In this document: in pieces, positions 1-5,703 of the stretch | How positions within the stretch are numbered: position 1 is the stretch's first letter | Layout: each line of letters opens with the position of its first letter | Assembly: GCA_022776205.1 (NCBI GenBank) | Contig: JALFIK010000162.1 | Coordinates: 1-6,704 of the forward strand | Direction: 5' to 3' | Length of the DNA stretch: 6,704 nucleotides | Source: Eubacterium sp. | Lineage (GTDB): Bacteria > Bacillota > Clostridia > Lachnospirales > Lachnospiraceae | Notes under the pieces: generated by a model | What the model was told of the DNA's origin: nothing | Databases searched by the model: none | The model's input: the letters and a program-made list of their open reading frames with translations, nothing else | Made by a program: the position numbers and the translations under genes

Positions 1-1893
1 AAGACCCGCATTGGCCTGTACTGCCACATGAGGCTCATCAATCGTGACATAAACAAGCAGCTGAGGATTCTCCACGGAAGTAAATCCGAGGAAAGAAACA
101 TAATAATCTTCCTTATTTCTTGGTATCTTCTCTGCAGTACCCGTTTTGCCACCCACAGAGTATCCCTTGATCTGCGCTTTTTTACCTGTTCCGCTCTCCA
201 CCGTTTCCTGCAGATAAGATCGCAGTATCCGGGATGTCTCCTCGGAAATTGTCTTTCTCATCAGTTCTTTTCCATTCTCTTTCACCACATCCCCACTGTC
301 ATTCTGAATCTGCTTTACTATTCTCGGCCGGTAATAATTTCCCCCGTTAATCAGGGAACAGAAACCGGCTGCCATCTGCATCATGGTACAGTTAAAGTTT
401 TGTCCGAAAGCGTTCGTTGCAAGAGTAACACTATTTTCATAATTTTTTTCATTATAAATAAGATTTTTGGTCTCTGCCTCACCCGGCAGGTCCACTCCCG
501 TACGACGTCCGAAACCAAAAATTCTCTGATAGGAATAAAAAACATTTGCACCTTCATTAAATGCAATATTCATCATTGCCACATTGCACGATTTTGCAAC
601 CGCATTTTTTAAATCAATATTTCCATGGACATGGGAACATCCGATATTTCTTTTCCCGACTAACTGGGAGCCGGTACAAAAATATGTTTCATTTCCTGTA
701 AGAGATCCCGTTTCCAGTCCTGTTGCCACCGTGAATGGTTTAAAGGTAGAGCCCGGCTCATTCGTATCACTGATAATCGGATTTCTCCACAGTTCTGAAA
801 AGGCCTCGGAAAGCGTTTTCTGCTTTTCCTCCTCCTGCTTCTTTTCTGTGCTGTCTTTTTTTTCCGTCTTCTTTGTGCTGTCTTTTTTTTCAGATTCTTT
901 CTCTTTCTTATCGAGTTCCTCCTCATAGGCCTTCATTTTATCAATCTGGGCCTGGGAATAATAAGACAAAAGATTTTTTTCTTCCATCGGCTTATTCGGA
1001 TCATACCCATTGGAACTGGCCATTCCCAAAATCTCCCCATTTTGTGGATTCATAACAAGGATGCTCGTTACCTTACTGCCGATCGTCTCGTCAAAATTTG
1101 TGAGTTTTTTTTCAATGATTCTCTGTACACGCATATCGATGGTACTTACAACAGAGTTCCCATTTTTCGCTTCTTTCACTGTCTGCTCCTGATTCAGTTC
1201 CTGATCGAAGTAATAATAGGCACGCCCGTCTGTTCCATTCAGTTCTTTGTTATAATACTGTTCGATTCCCCATCTTCCCACATTTCCGGAAGAAGTAAAG
1301 CCAAGGGCTCTGCACGCAAGACTGTTATAGGGATATACTCTCTTATATTCTTCCTCAAAGGTGACACCCTTTATCTTCCTTGCATACCGGATCTTCTCCG
1401 CTTTCTTCTCTGAAACATTTTTCGTGGAATGATCGGCCAGGGTAAGGAGCTGCTGAAAATCTTCCACCTGATCAAAGGTCAGTTTCTTTTTATACACCAG
1501 ATAATAGGAATTCGGATTATTCTCAATTTTTTTCCTCAGATCATCTTTGTCATATCCAAAGTAATCGTGAAGTGCATTGATCGTATCCTCCTCATATTTT
1601 CCGTCATTTAATAAAATATTTTTCGGTTCCAGAATCAGAGAATATATCTTTTCATTCATTGCCAGAATATTTCCATTCCGATCAAAGATCTGTCCCCTCT
1701 CAAAATGGATGACAGAACTATCATGTTTCTGCTGCCCAAGGACAATTGTTTCATATTCGCTTCCTCTGTCCGCCGTCAAATAAACCAGCCTTACAATTAA
1801 AACAAAAAAGAGGAAAGTGATACCGAGAAATACCCATACCAGCTTACCTCTCATTTCGGTAGTAAGACGCTCTCCTGTTTTTTTCTTTTTCAC
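1..1893 (-). CDS. Class B penicillin-binding protein (FtsI/PbpB/SpoVD type), C-terminus cut by the window edge
   Basis: This is a membrane-anchored D,D-transpeptidase that cross-links peptidoglycan, most likely at the septum. The frame is open for 631 codons from a GTG at 1893 to base 1, so the C-terminus is missing. The N-terminus is basic (KKKK), followed by one membrane segment at about residues 18-39. The class B N-terminal domain shows RGQIFDRNG (66-74) and GRWGIEQYYNKELNG (206-220). The transpeptidase domain has all three motifs: STFK with Ser382 as nucleophile and Lys385, SCN at 435-437, and KTGT from Lys583. A Lys/Glu-rich insert occupies about 321-360. The GTG is preferred over the ATG at 1854 because AAGGTGG lies 7 bases upstream. 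The gene follows ftsL after 15 bases, the usual dcw position. Whether it is the vegetative division enzyme (PbpB) or a sporulation-type SpoVD cannot be decided, because any PASTA domain would lie outside the window; hence no symbol. Confidence 0.95.
   Translation of the reverse strand, partial: MKKKKTGERLTTEMRGKLVWVFLGITFLFFVLIVRLVYLTADRGSEYETIVLGQQKHDSSVIHFERGQIFDRNGNILAMNEKIYSLILEPKNILLNDGKYEEDTINALHDYFGYDKDDLRKKIENNPNSYYLVYKKKLTFDQVEDFQQLLTLADHSTKNVSEKKAEKIRYARKIKGVTFEEEYKRVYPYNSLACRALGFTSSGNVGRWGIEQYYNKELNGTDGRAYYYFDQELNQEQTVKEAKNGNSVVSTIDMRVQRIIEKKLTNFDETIGSKVTSILVMNPQNGEILGMASSNGYDPNKPMEEKNLLSYYSQAQIDKMKAYEEELDKKEKESEKKDSTKKTEKKDSTEKKQEEEKQKTLSEAFSELWRNPIISDTNEPGSTFKPFTVATGLETGSLTGNETYFCTGSQLVGKRNIGCSHVHGNIDLKNAVAKSCNVAMMNIAFNEGANVFYSYQRIFGFGRRTGVDLPGEAETKNLIYNEKNYENSVTLATNAFGQNFNCTMMQMAAGFCSLINGGNYYRPRIVKQIQNDSGDVVKENGKELMRKTISEETSRILRSYLQETVESGTGKKAQIKGYSVGGKTGTAEKIPRNKEDYYVSFLGFTSVENPQLLVYVTIDEPHVAVQANAGL
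847..890. repeat. Imperfect 27-base tandem repeat inside the PBP gene
   Basis: A 17-base unit ending in eight T (plus strand) occurs identically at 847-863 and 874-890, exactly 27 bases (9 codons) apart. On the coding strand it encodes two KKDST-containing blocks in the charged insert before the active-site serine. The period keeps the reading frame, and each copy carries an A8 homopolymer in the mRNA sense. Confidence 0.85.
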
Positions 1894-1900
1894 TGCTTTA

Positions 1901-1907
1901 CCACCTT
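1901..1907 (-). promoter_or_regulatory. Ribosome binding site fixing the PBP GTG start
   Basis: AAGGTGG lies 7 bases before GTG 1893. No comparable site precedes the in-frame ATG at 1854, so the GTG is the preferred start. Confidence 0.75.
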
Positions 1908-1908
1908 T

Positions 1909-2424
1909 TTATTTTTGCGCTCTCACGCTTTCATACTGTCTGAAATAATCATCTTTCGAATCGCCTTCATACCGGACCACTTTCGAATCCTTCGGATATA
2001 CCATATGTAACTTTTCAGAAGCAAATGTCTGAATTTCATCGAGATTAATCGATTTATCAATCTCTGCCTGCAGAGCAGCCTGCTTGCCAAGGAGAACTGT
2101 CTTTTCCGTCTTCAGACCGGAAATCTTATTTTCCATCACACGAAGCTGGGCCGTACCGCGCAGATAGAAAATTGCTGCCGAGGCACATAAAATAATGGCC
2201 AAAATTGTTATTATCGTATATTTCCAGTCAAAATCAAGGAGCACATGACGGCTTCGGGCAGTTTTGGAATGCACCAGATGATTTTTCGGCTGCCTGTCCT
2301 CCTGTCTCTGCCGCACGTATTCTCTTTTCCCGGACATATCCTGTGCCGGACAGTCCTCGTCAAGTTTTCTTACACTGCTTCCATAAATATACTGATACCG
2401 TTCCGAAGTATTATGAAATGCCAT
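1909..2424 (-). CDS. ftsL: FtsL-like cell division protein (FtsL/DivIC family bitopic protein)
   Basis: The 171-residue product matches the FtsL/DivIC layout: a hydrophilic N-terminal cytoplasmic part (about 1-67), one membrane segment (about 69-89) and an extracytoplasmic coiled-coil-like stretch (about 92-126). It ends with a conserved-looking segment, LDEIQTFASEKLHMVYP (128-144). Proteins of this type sit in the FtsQ/DivIB-FtsL-DivIC complex that activates septal PBP and FtsW. The identification rests on topology and on the position between rsmH and the class B PBP, since primary sequence is poorly conserved in the family. The ATG at 2424 has GGAGG 8 bases upstream. It lies 29 bases after rsmH and 15 before the PBP, so it is cotranscribed with both. 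The cytoplasmic tail, about 67 residues, is longer than in compact FtsL proteins and is rich in charged residues and glutamine. Confidence 0.85.
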   Translation of the reverse strand: MAFHNTSERYQYIYGSSVRKLDEDCPAQDMSGKREYVRQRQEDRQPKNHLVHSKTARSRHVLLDFDWKYTIITILAIILCASAAIFYLRGTAQLRVMENKISGLKTEKTVLLGKQAALQAEIDKSINLDEIQTFASEKLHMVYPKDSKVVRYEGDSKDDYFRQYESVRAQK

Positions 2425-2453
2425 CTTCTAAACCTCCACCATTTTAGAATAAT

Positions 2454-3398
2454 TTATTCTGAAATTCTCCGCTCAAAAACCCGAAGTTTTGCACTTTTCG
2501 AGCGACTGTTTTCTCTGAGTTCTTCCTCACCGGGCACGATCGGTTTCCTCGTGATTACTTTCCCCTGTGACTTTCTGCCACAAACACAGACCGGAAATTC
2601 CGGTGGGCAGATACACGGGTTCTCCGCAGTACGGAAAATATTTTTTACGATACGATCTTCGAGAGAATGAAAAGTAATGATACAAATACGCCCTCCATCA
2701 TTCAAAAGATCGATCATATCTTCCAGATTGTTTTTTAACACATCCAGCTCATGGTTCAACTCAATCCGGATTGCCTGGAACGTCTTCTTTGCCGGATGTC
2801 CTCCCCCTGCACGAACCTTCGCAGGAATCGCTGCCCTGATAATATCCGTCAGCTGTCCTGTCGTTTCAACCGGCTTCTTTTCCCTCGCCATAACTATGTG
2901 TTTCGCAATGTTCTTTGCGAATTTATCCTCTCCATAATTGCGAATGATACGATAGAGTTCCATCTCACTGTAATCATTGACAATATCCCGTGCTGTCTTC
3001 TCCTGTCTCTGATCCATTCTCATATCCAGCGGGACATCCTCCCGGTAAGTAAATCCCCGCTGTGCATTATCAAGCTGGTAGGAGGATACACCAAGATCCA
3101 GTAATATACCGTCTACTTTATGAATGGACAAATCACAAAGCACCTTTTTCATCTGTGCGTAATTGCTGCGCACAATTGTCACTTTTTCTTTATATGGTTC
3201 CAGCCTCTTCGCGGCAGCTTCAATCGCCTCCCCGTCCTGGTCGATTCCGATCAGTCTCCCGGAAGGTCCGAGACGTTTCACAATCTCCAGAGAATGACCG
3301 GCTCCGCCCAAAGTTCCGTCCACATAAATTCCCTCCGGTTTTATGTGCAGTGCCTGAATCGTCTCGGCCAGCATTATTGATTTGTGAACAAATTCCAT
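2454..3398 (-). CDS. rsmH: 16S rRNA (cytosine1402-N4)-methyltransferase RsmH (MraW)
   Basis: RsmH uses S-adenosylmethionine to methylate N4 of C1402 in the 16S rRNA decoding centre. The 314-residue length is normal for the family. Visible motifs are VDGTLGGAGH (26-35) and GIDQD (51-55) in the SAM-binding fold, GILLDLGVSS (97-106), PLDMRMD (123-129), the family signature HPAKKTFQAIRIELN (201-215) and TFHSLEDRIVK (242-252). A cysteine set (Cys262, 264, 271, 273) follows in the CxCPPEFPVCVC segment. The start is ATG 3398, which directly precedes the conserved FVHKSIML and has GGAGG 5 bases upstream. A longer frame from a TTG at 3443 would overlap mraZ and adds only a non-conserved extension. It lies 22 bases after mraZ, the standard dcw arrangement. 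Confidence 0.97.
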   Translation of the reverse strand: MEFVHKSIMLAETIQALHIKPEGIYVDGTLGGAGHSLEIVKRLGPSGRLIGIDQDGEAIEAAAKRLEPYKEKVTIVRSNYAQMKKVLCDLSIHKVDGILLDLGVSSYQLDNAQRGFTYREDVPLDMRMDQRQEKTARDIVNDYSEMELYRIIRNYGEDKFAKNIAKHIVMAREKKPVETTGQLTDIIRAAIPAKVRAGGGHPAKKTFQAIRIELNHELDVLKNNLEDMIDLLNDGGRICIITFHSLEDRIVKNIFRTAENPCICPPEFPVCVCGRKSQGKVITRKPIVPGEEELRENSRSKSAKLRVFERRISE

Positions 3399-3403
3399 CT
3401 CTT

Positions 3404-3408
3404 CCTCC
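3404..3408 (-). promoter_or_regulatory. Ribosome binding site deciding the rsmH start
   Basis: GGAGG lies 5 bases before ATG 3398, in the gap after the mraZ stop. It favours the 314-residue product over the TTG start at 3443 within mraZ. Confidence 0.8.
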
Positions 3409-3420
3409 GCCACCGTTTGT

Positions 3421-3843
3421 TTAAAAATCAAGTTCTCCCGCAATGTCTTCTATGGTTTCTTCCTCTTCATTCTGGTATGCTTCATACCGCTGTGTCGACC
3501 AAAGCTCAATCCGGTCTGAAATTCCGAGAATCGTAACCTCTTTATCAATGCCGGCAAAATTTCTTAATACCGGCGGAATCAGAAACCGTCCCTGCCTGTC
3601 CGCCTCACATTCCACCGAACTTCCGATAAAATGTCTCATAAGGCGTCTCACTTTTCCCGAGGAGGTGGAAAGTTCCGTGAGTCTTCCCGAAAAATCATTC
3701 CACGACTGGGGACTGAAAATAAAAAGACAGCCATCCAGCCCCTTTGTCAGGACAAATACCGAACCCAGTTCTTCCCGGATACGAACAGGTAATATCAATC
3801 TTCCTTTGGAATCGAGCCCATGCTGGTATTCTCCCTGAAACAT
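3421..3843 (-). CDS. mraZ: Transcriptional regulator MraZ
   Basis: MraZ is a DNA-binding protein at the head of the dcw cluster and generally regulates its own operon. The 140-residue product has the two SpoVT/AbrB-like halves of the family: DSKGRLILPVRIREELG (11-27) and DRQGRFLIPPVLRNF (82-96). An acidic tail (EEEETIEDIAGELDF) ends the protein. The start is ATG 3843 (MFQGEYQHGLD, the usual MraZ N-terminus); an upstream in-frame TTG at 3891 would add a low-complexity extension with glycines that does not look like MraZ. It is the first gene of the operon, 22 bases before rsmH, with its own promoter and a three-box GTGG operator upstream, consistent with autoregulation. No key part is missing. 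Confidence 0.97.
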   Translation of the reverse strand: MFQGEYQHGLDSKGRLILPVRIREELGSVFVLTKGLDGCLFIFSPQSWNDFSGRLTELSTSSGKVRRLMRHFIGSSVECEADRQGRFLIPPVLRNFAGIDKEVTILGISDRIELWSTQRYEAYQNEEEETIEDIAGELDF

Positions 3844-3844
3844 T

Positions 3845-3857
3845 CCTCCACCCCCTC
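3845..3857 (-). promoter_or_regulatory. Purine-rich mraZ ribosome binding site with two possible registers
   Basis: On the minus strand the sequence reads GAGGGGG, TG, GGAGG-like bases, then ATG. The inner GGAGG (3845-3849) is only one base from the ATG, too close to work well. The outer GAGGGGG (3851-3857), 7 bases from the ATG, is the likelier anti-SD partner. Confidence 0.6.
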
Positions 3858-3939
3858 TTCTTTTCTGTGCATCTGTCCACAGCGAATTCAAAAAGCGTAC
3901 TCTTCACACCCCATTACAGGATTATTCTGCTACAAAAAA

Positions 3940-3963
3940 CCACTTTTATCCACATTGCTCCAC
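3940..3963 (-). promoter_or_regulatory. MraZ-type operator: three GTGG boxes at a 10-base period
   Basis: GTGG occurs on the minus strand at 3960-3963, 3950-3953 and 3940-3943, exactly 10 bases apart, within A/T-rich spacers (AAGTGG, ATGTGG, AAGTGG). MraZ proteins of other bacteria are known to bind short G-rich direct repeats with about one helical turn spacing upstream of mraZ. The array starts only a few bases after the predicted transcription start, a position suited to repression. The assignment is inferred from pattern and place. Confidence 0.75.
3946..3954 (+). promoter_or_regulatory. DnaA-box match overlapping the middle MraZ box
   Basis: TTATCCACA is a perfect match to the strong DnaA-box consensus. 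It shares the CCAC at 3950-3953 with the middle repeat of the MraZ operator. The match is seen directly; DnaA binding is inferred. Confidence 0.45.
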
Positions 3964-3972
3964 TTATTTTCT

Positions 3973-4001
3973 ATTCTATCTCATGCACGTTGTGAATGCA
4001 A
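3973..4001 (-). promoter_or_regulatory. Sigma-A-type promoter of the mraZ-rsmH-ftsL-PBP operon
   Basis: The -35 TTGCAT (3996-4001) and -10 TAGAAT (3973-3978) are separated by 17 bases. The predicted start is near 3966, which gives a leader of about 120 bases carrying the GTGG operator at its beginning. It lies just after the terminator of the upstream exporter unit, so the dcw operon is probably transcribed independently. Confidence 0.75.
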
Positions 4002-4028
4002 TAAAAATCTAAAGTATTTTTCTTTATT

Positions 4029-4037
4029 TTATCCACA
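4029..4037 (+). promoter_or_regulatory. Second perfect DnaA-box match upstream of the mraZ promoter
   Basis: TTATCCACA lies in the same orientation as the copy at 3946, 83 bases from it start to start. It sits between the exporter terminator and the mraZ -35, so a protein bound here would be upstream of RNA polymerase. Function is inferred from the match alone. Confidence 0.45.
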
Positions 4038-4043
4038 AAATAC

Positions 4044-4086
4044 AAAAAAAACAGAACGATTGTCCGTAAAAAACAACCGTTCTGTT
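4044..4086 (-). terminator. Rho-independent terminator of the ABC exporter unit
   Basis: In the minus-strand RNA, a 13-pair stem (4074-4086 pairing with 4050-4062, one G-U pair) encloses an 11-base loop and runs directly into a tract of eight U. It begins 22 bases after the ATPase stop codon. On the plus strand the following tract is interrupted, so termination is directed at the exporter transcript. Confidence 0.93.
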
Positions 4087-4107
4087 TATTCAGTCTGTTT
4101 CTTAAAT

Positions 4108-4842
4108 TTATTTCATGAAATCTTTGTATACCGGAAGCACAATTTCCGGTTTATCGTACATGACAATCTCACCATCGTGCATCCAGATAAGCTGGTCGCA
4201 CAAATCCTCAAGGGTGGAAAGACTGTGGGATACAATAACGACGGTCCGGTCCCGTCTTGAAATCAGCTCTTTCATCTTATTGTAACTTTTCTTTCGGAAT
4301 TTCTGATCTCCCACACTGAGGACTTCATCAATCAGCATGATCTCTGTCTCGAGAATTGCGGTAATGGAAAAGGCAAGTTTCGAATACATACCACTGGAAT
4401 ATGTTCTTACCGGCATGTCGATAAAATTCCCGATTCCGGCAAATTCAATGATCTCCGGCATCTTTTCCATAATAAAATCCTTCGAAAAGCCAAGCAGCAT
4501 ACCGGAAAGAATAATGTTTTCCCTTCCGGAAAGTTCATTCTTAAATCCCACACCAATCGAGAGAAGGGAAATCGTATGCCCATGGAGATCAATTTCTCCA
4601 CTGTCAGCGGAAAAAATCCCGGCGATGGCACGGAGCATCGTAGACTTCCCGCTTCCGTTTTTCCCCGTAATTCCAAGAATCTGGCCTTCCGGCACTTCAA
4701 ATGATACGTTTCTCACTGCATGGAACACTTCCTGTTCCACCTTCTTTAATTTAAAAAAATTCTCTTTGATCGACCCCGTCTTCAGGCTTTTATAATCAAT
4801 GCACACATTGCGTACACTGATCGCACTTTTTCTATCTTCCAT
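4108..4842 (-). CDS. ABC transporter ATP-binding protein, polysaccharide/teichoic acid export type (TagH/Wzt/KpsT family)
   Basis: This 244-residue nucleotide-binding subunit would power export of a lipid-linked or surface polymer through the adjacent permease. It carries Walker A GKNGSGKST (60-68), an LSIGVGFKNELSGRENI segment (94-110) typical of this subfamily in the Q-loop region, signature YSSGM (148-152), Walker B IMLIDE (168-173), D-loop SVGD (176-179) and the switch His206. The N-terminal stretch before strand 1 (IDYKSLKTGSIKENF) is also typical of the family. It ends soon after the nucleotide-binding domain, so it lacks the C-terminal glycan-binding domain of long Wzt proteins and the long tail of Bacillus TagH, and is closer to KpsT in size. 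ATG 4842 shares its A with the permease TAA stop, and AAGGTG lies just upstream, so translation is coupled. A strong terminator follows. The substrate cannot be read from the sequence. Confidence 0.93.
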   Translation of the reverse strand: MEDRKSAISVRNVCIDYKSLKTGSIKENFFKLKKVEQEVFHAVRNVSFEVPEGQILGITGKNGSGKSTMLRAIAGIFSADSGEIDLHGHTISLLSIGVGFKNELSGRENIILSGMLLGFSKDFIMEKMPEIIEFAGIGNFIDMPVRTYSSGMYSKLAFSITAILETEIMLIDEVLSVGDQKFRKKSYNKMKELISRRDRTVVIVSHSLSTLEDLCDQLIWMHDGEIVMYDKPEIVLPVYKDFMK

Positions 4843-5624
4843 TAAATCACCTTTACATAGCTGTTTTCATTCTTATATATCTTGCGAATTCCAAGTGCAG
4901 AAACAATAACACCAATGATCATCCAGATCACAATCCATTTAAAATCCGGTGCCTGTCCATATAATATACACTTTCTTAAGCCGCTCAATATTAATGCCAT
5001 CGGATTTCCTTTGATCAGAAGCCCCGTATATTTCGGTGGAAGCCTTGACTCAATATTGTAAAAGATACCAGTCATATAAAACAACATACGGAGAACAATA
5101 TTCGTCACATTGGCAAGATCCTGCACAAACACTCCGTAATGCATAAGAAATGTCATACACGCAAAAGAGATGATGAATAACAGAAGCATCAGCGGAATCA
5201 CATAAATCACATTCCATGTGAGCGGAACCTTAAAATAAATCAGCATCACAACAATAATGCCAAAAGAGAATATCATCTTATACCCGTTAAAAAACATCCG
5301 GGATATAAGAAGAATAAATTTCGGAATATATACCTTCGTGACAATCGATTTATTATTCTTCAGCAGCTTTACGCTCTGATTCAGACATCGTGAAAAGAAA
5401 TCCCACGATGTGATACCAATAAAAATAAACAACGGGAAATATTGTTCCCTAGCATCGAAAACCACACCAAATATAAATGCATAAATCAGCATGAAGCAAA
5501 ATGGCTCCAGGACCCACCAGATCCAGTTCAGGTAGGAATTGGCTACTTCTGATTTTAATTCTGATTTCGCAGAATAAATAGCGTAGCGATAATGGCCTGT
5601 CAAATCTTTCCAGAATCGTTTCAT
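4842..5624 (-). CDS. ABC-2 type polysaccharide export permease (TagG/Wzm/KpsM family)
   Basis: This 260-residue integral membrane subunit pairs with the downstream ATPase. About six hydrophobic segments are visible, near residues 33-56, 64-77, 103-131 (long, probably with a re-entrant or interfacial part), 139-166, 177-191 and 230-246. The amphipathic N-terminus (KSELKSEVANSYLNWIWWVLEP) leads into the first segment as in TagG and Wzm. The NPMALILSGLRKCIL motif (207-221) precedes the last segment, also as in this family. ATG 5624 is chosen because GGAGG lies 5 bases before it; a TTG at 5639 would start upstream of that site. The ATPase gene overlaps by one base. The unit has its own promoter and terminator, and no glycosyltransferase or polymer biosynthesis gene is present here, so the exported polymer must be made from other loci. 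Confidence 0.93.
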   Translation of the reverse strand: MKRFWKDLTGHYRYAIYSAKSELKSEVANSYLNWIWWVLEPFCFMLIYAFIFGVVFDAREQYFPLFIFIGITSWDFFSRCLNQSVKLLKNNKSIVTKVYIPKFILLISRMFFNGYKMIFSFGIIVVMLIYFKVPLTWNVIYVIPLMLLLFIISFACMTFLMHYGVFVQDLANVTNIVLRMLFYMTGIFYNIESRLPPKYTGLLIKGNPMALILSGLRKCILYGQAPDFKWIVIWMIIGVIVSALGIRKIYKNENSYVKVI

Positions 5625-5629
5625 TTTAT

Positions 5630-5634
5630 CCTCC
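5630..5634 (-). promoter_or_regulatory. Ribosome binding site deciding the permease start
   Basis: GGAGG lies 5 bases before ATG 5624 and inside the short frame that would begin at TTG 5639, which makes the TTG start unlikely. Confidence 0.8.
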
Positions 5635-5674
5635 AGCAAATCGCTCTTCTCTTATTTTCGTAAAAACTTATGGA

Positions 5675-5703
5675 ATTATAGCATAAAATGGGTACTTTAG
5701 CAA
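5675..5703 (-). promoter_or_regulatory. Extended -10 promoter of the ABC exporter unit
   Basis: The -35 TTGCTA (5698-5703), a 17-base spacer and the -10 TATAAT (5675-5680) are preceded by TGC, giving an extended -10. The -35 overlaps the last codons and stop of lgt. The predicted start is near 5668, leaving a leader of about 43 bases. No strong terminator separates lgt from this point, so readthrough from lgt could add to expression. Confidence 0.8.

Noticed and set aside
28..612. Plus-strand open frame of 194 codons opposite the PBP gene.
   Set aside because: It lies opposite the SxN and KTG motif regions of an intact minus-strand PBP gene, has no ribosome binding site and resembles no family; a shadow frame.
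3865..3882. Inverted repeat CTGTG...CACAG in the mraZ leader, possible hairpin before the ribosome binding site.
   Set aside because: Only 5 pairs with an 8-base loop and no U tract or conserved shape; too weak to call a regulatory RNA.
3888..3955. Two tiny frames in the mraZ leader (13 codons at 3914-3955, 8 codons at 3888-3914) joined by TAATG, suggesting a leader peptide pair.
   Set aside because: The first has GGAG only 2 bases before its ATG and the second has no ribosome binding site. The peptides show no regulatory codon runs, and the first lies across the MraZ boxes, so chance is the simpler explanation.
4002..4040. A second promoter for mraZ using TTGTGG and downstream AT-rich bases.
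   Set aside because: The matching -10 candidates are poor or wrongly spaced, while TTGCAT-17-TAGAAT at 3973-4001 fits well.
5661..5686. Possible terminator after lgt: TTATG/CATAA stem followed by five T.
   Set aside because: The stem has only 5 AT-rich pairs around a 9-base loop and coincides with the -10 region of the exporter promoter, so it is unlikely to terminate.
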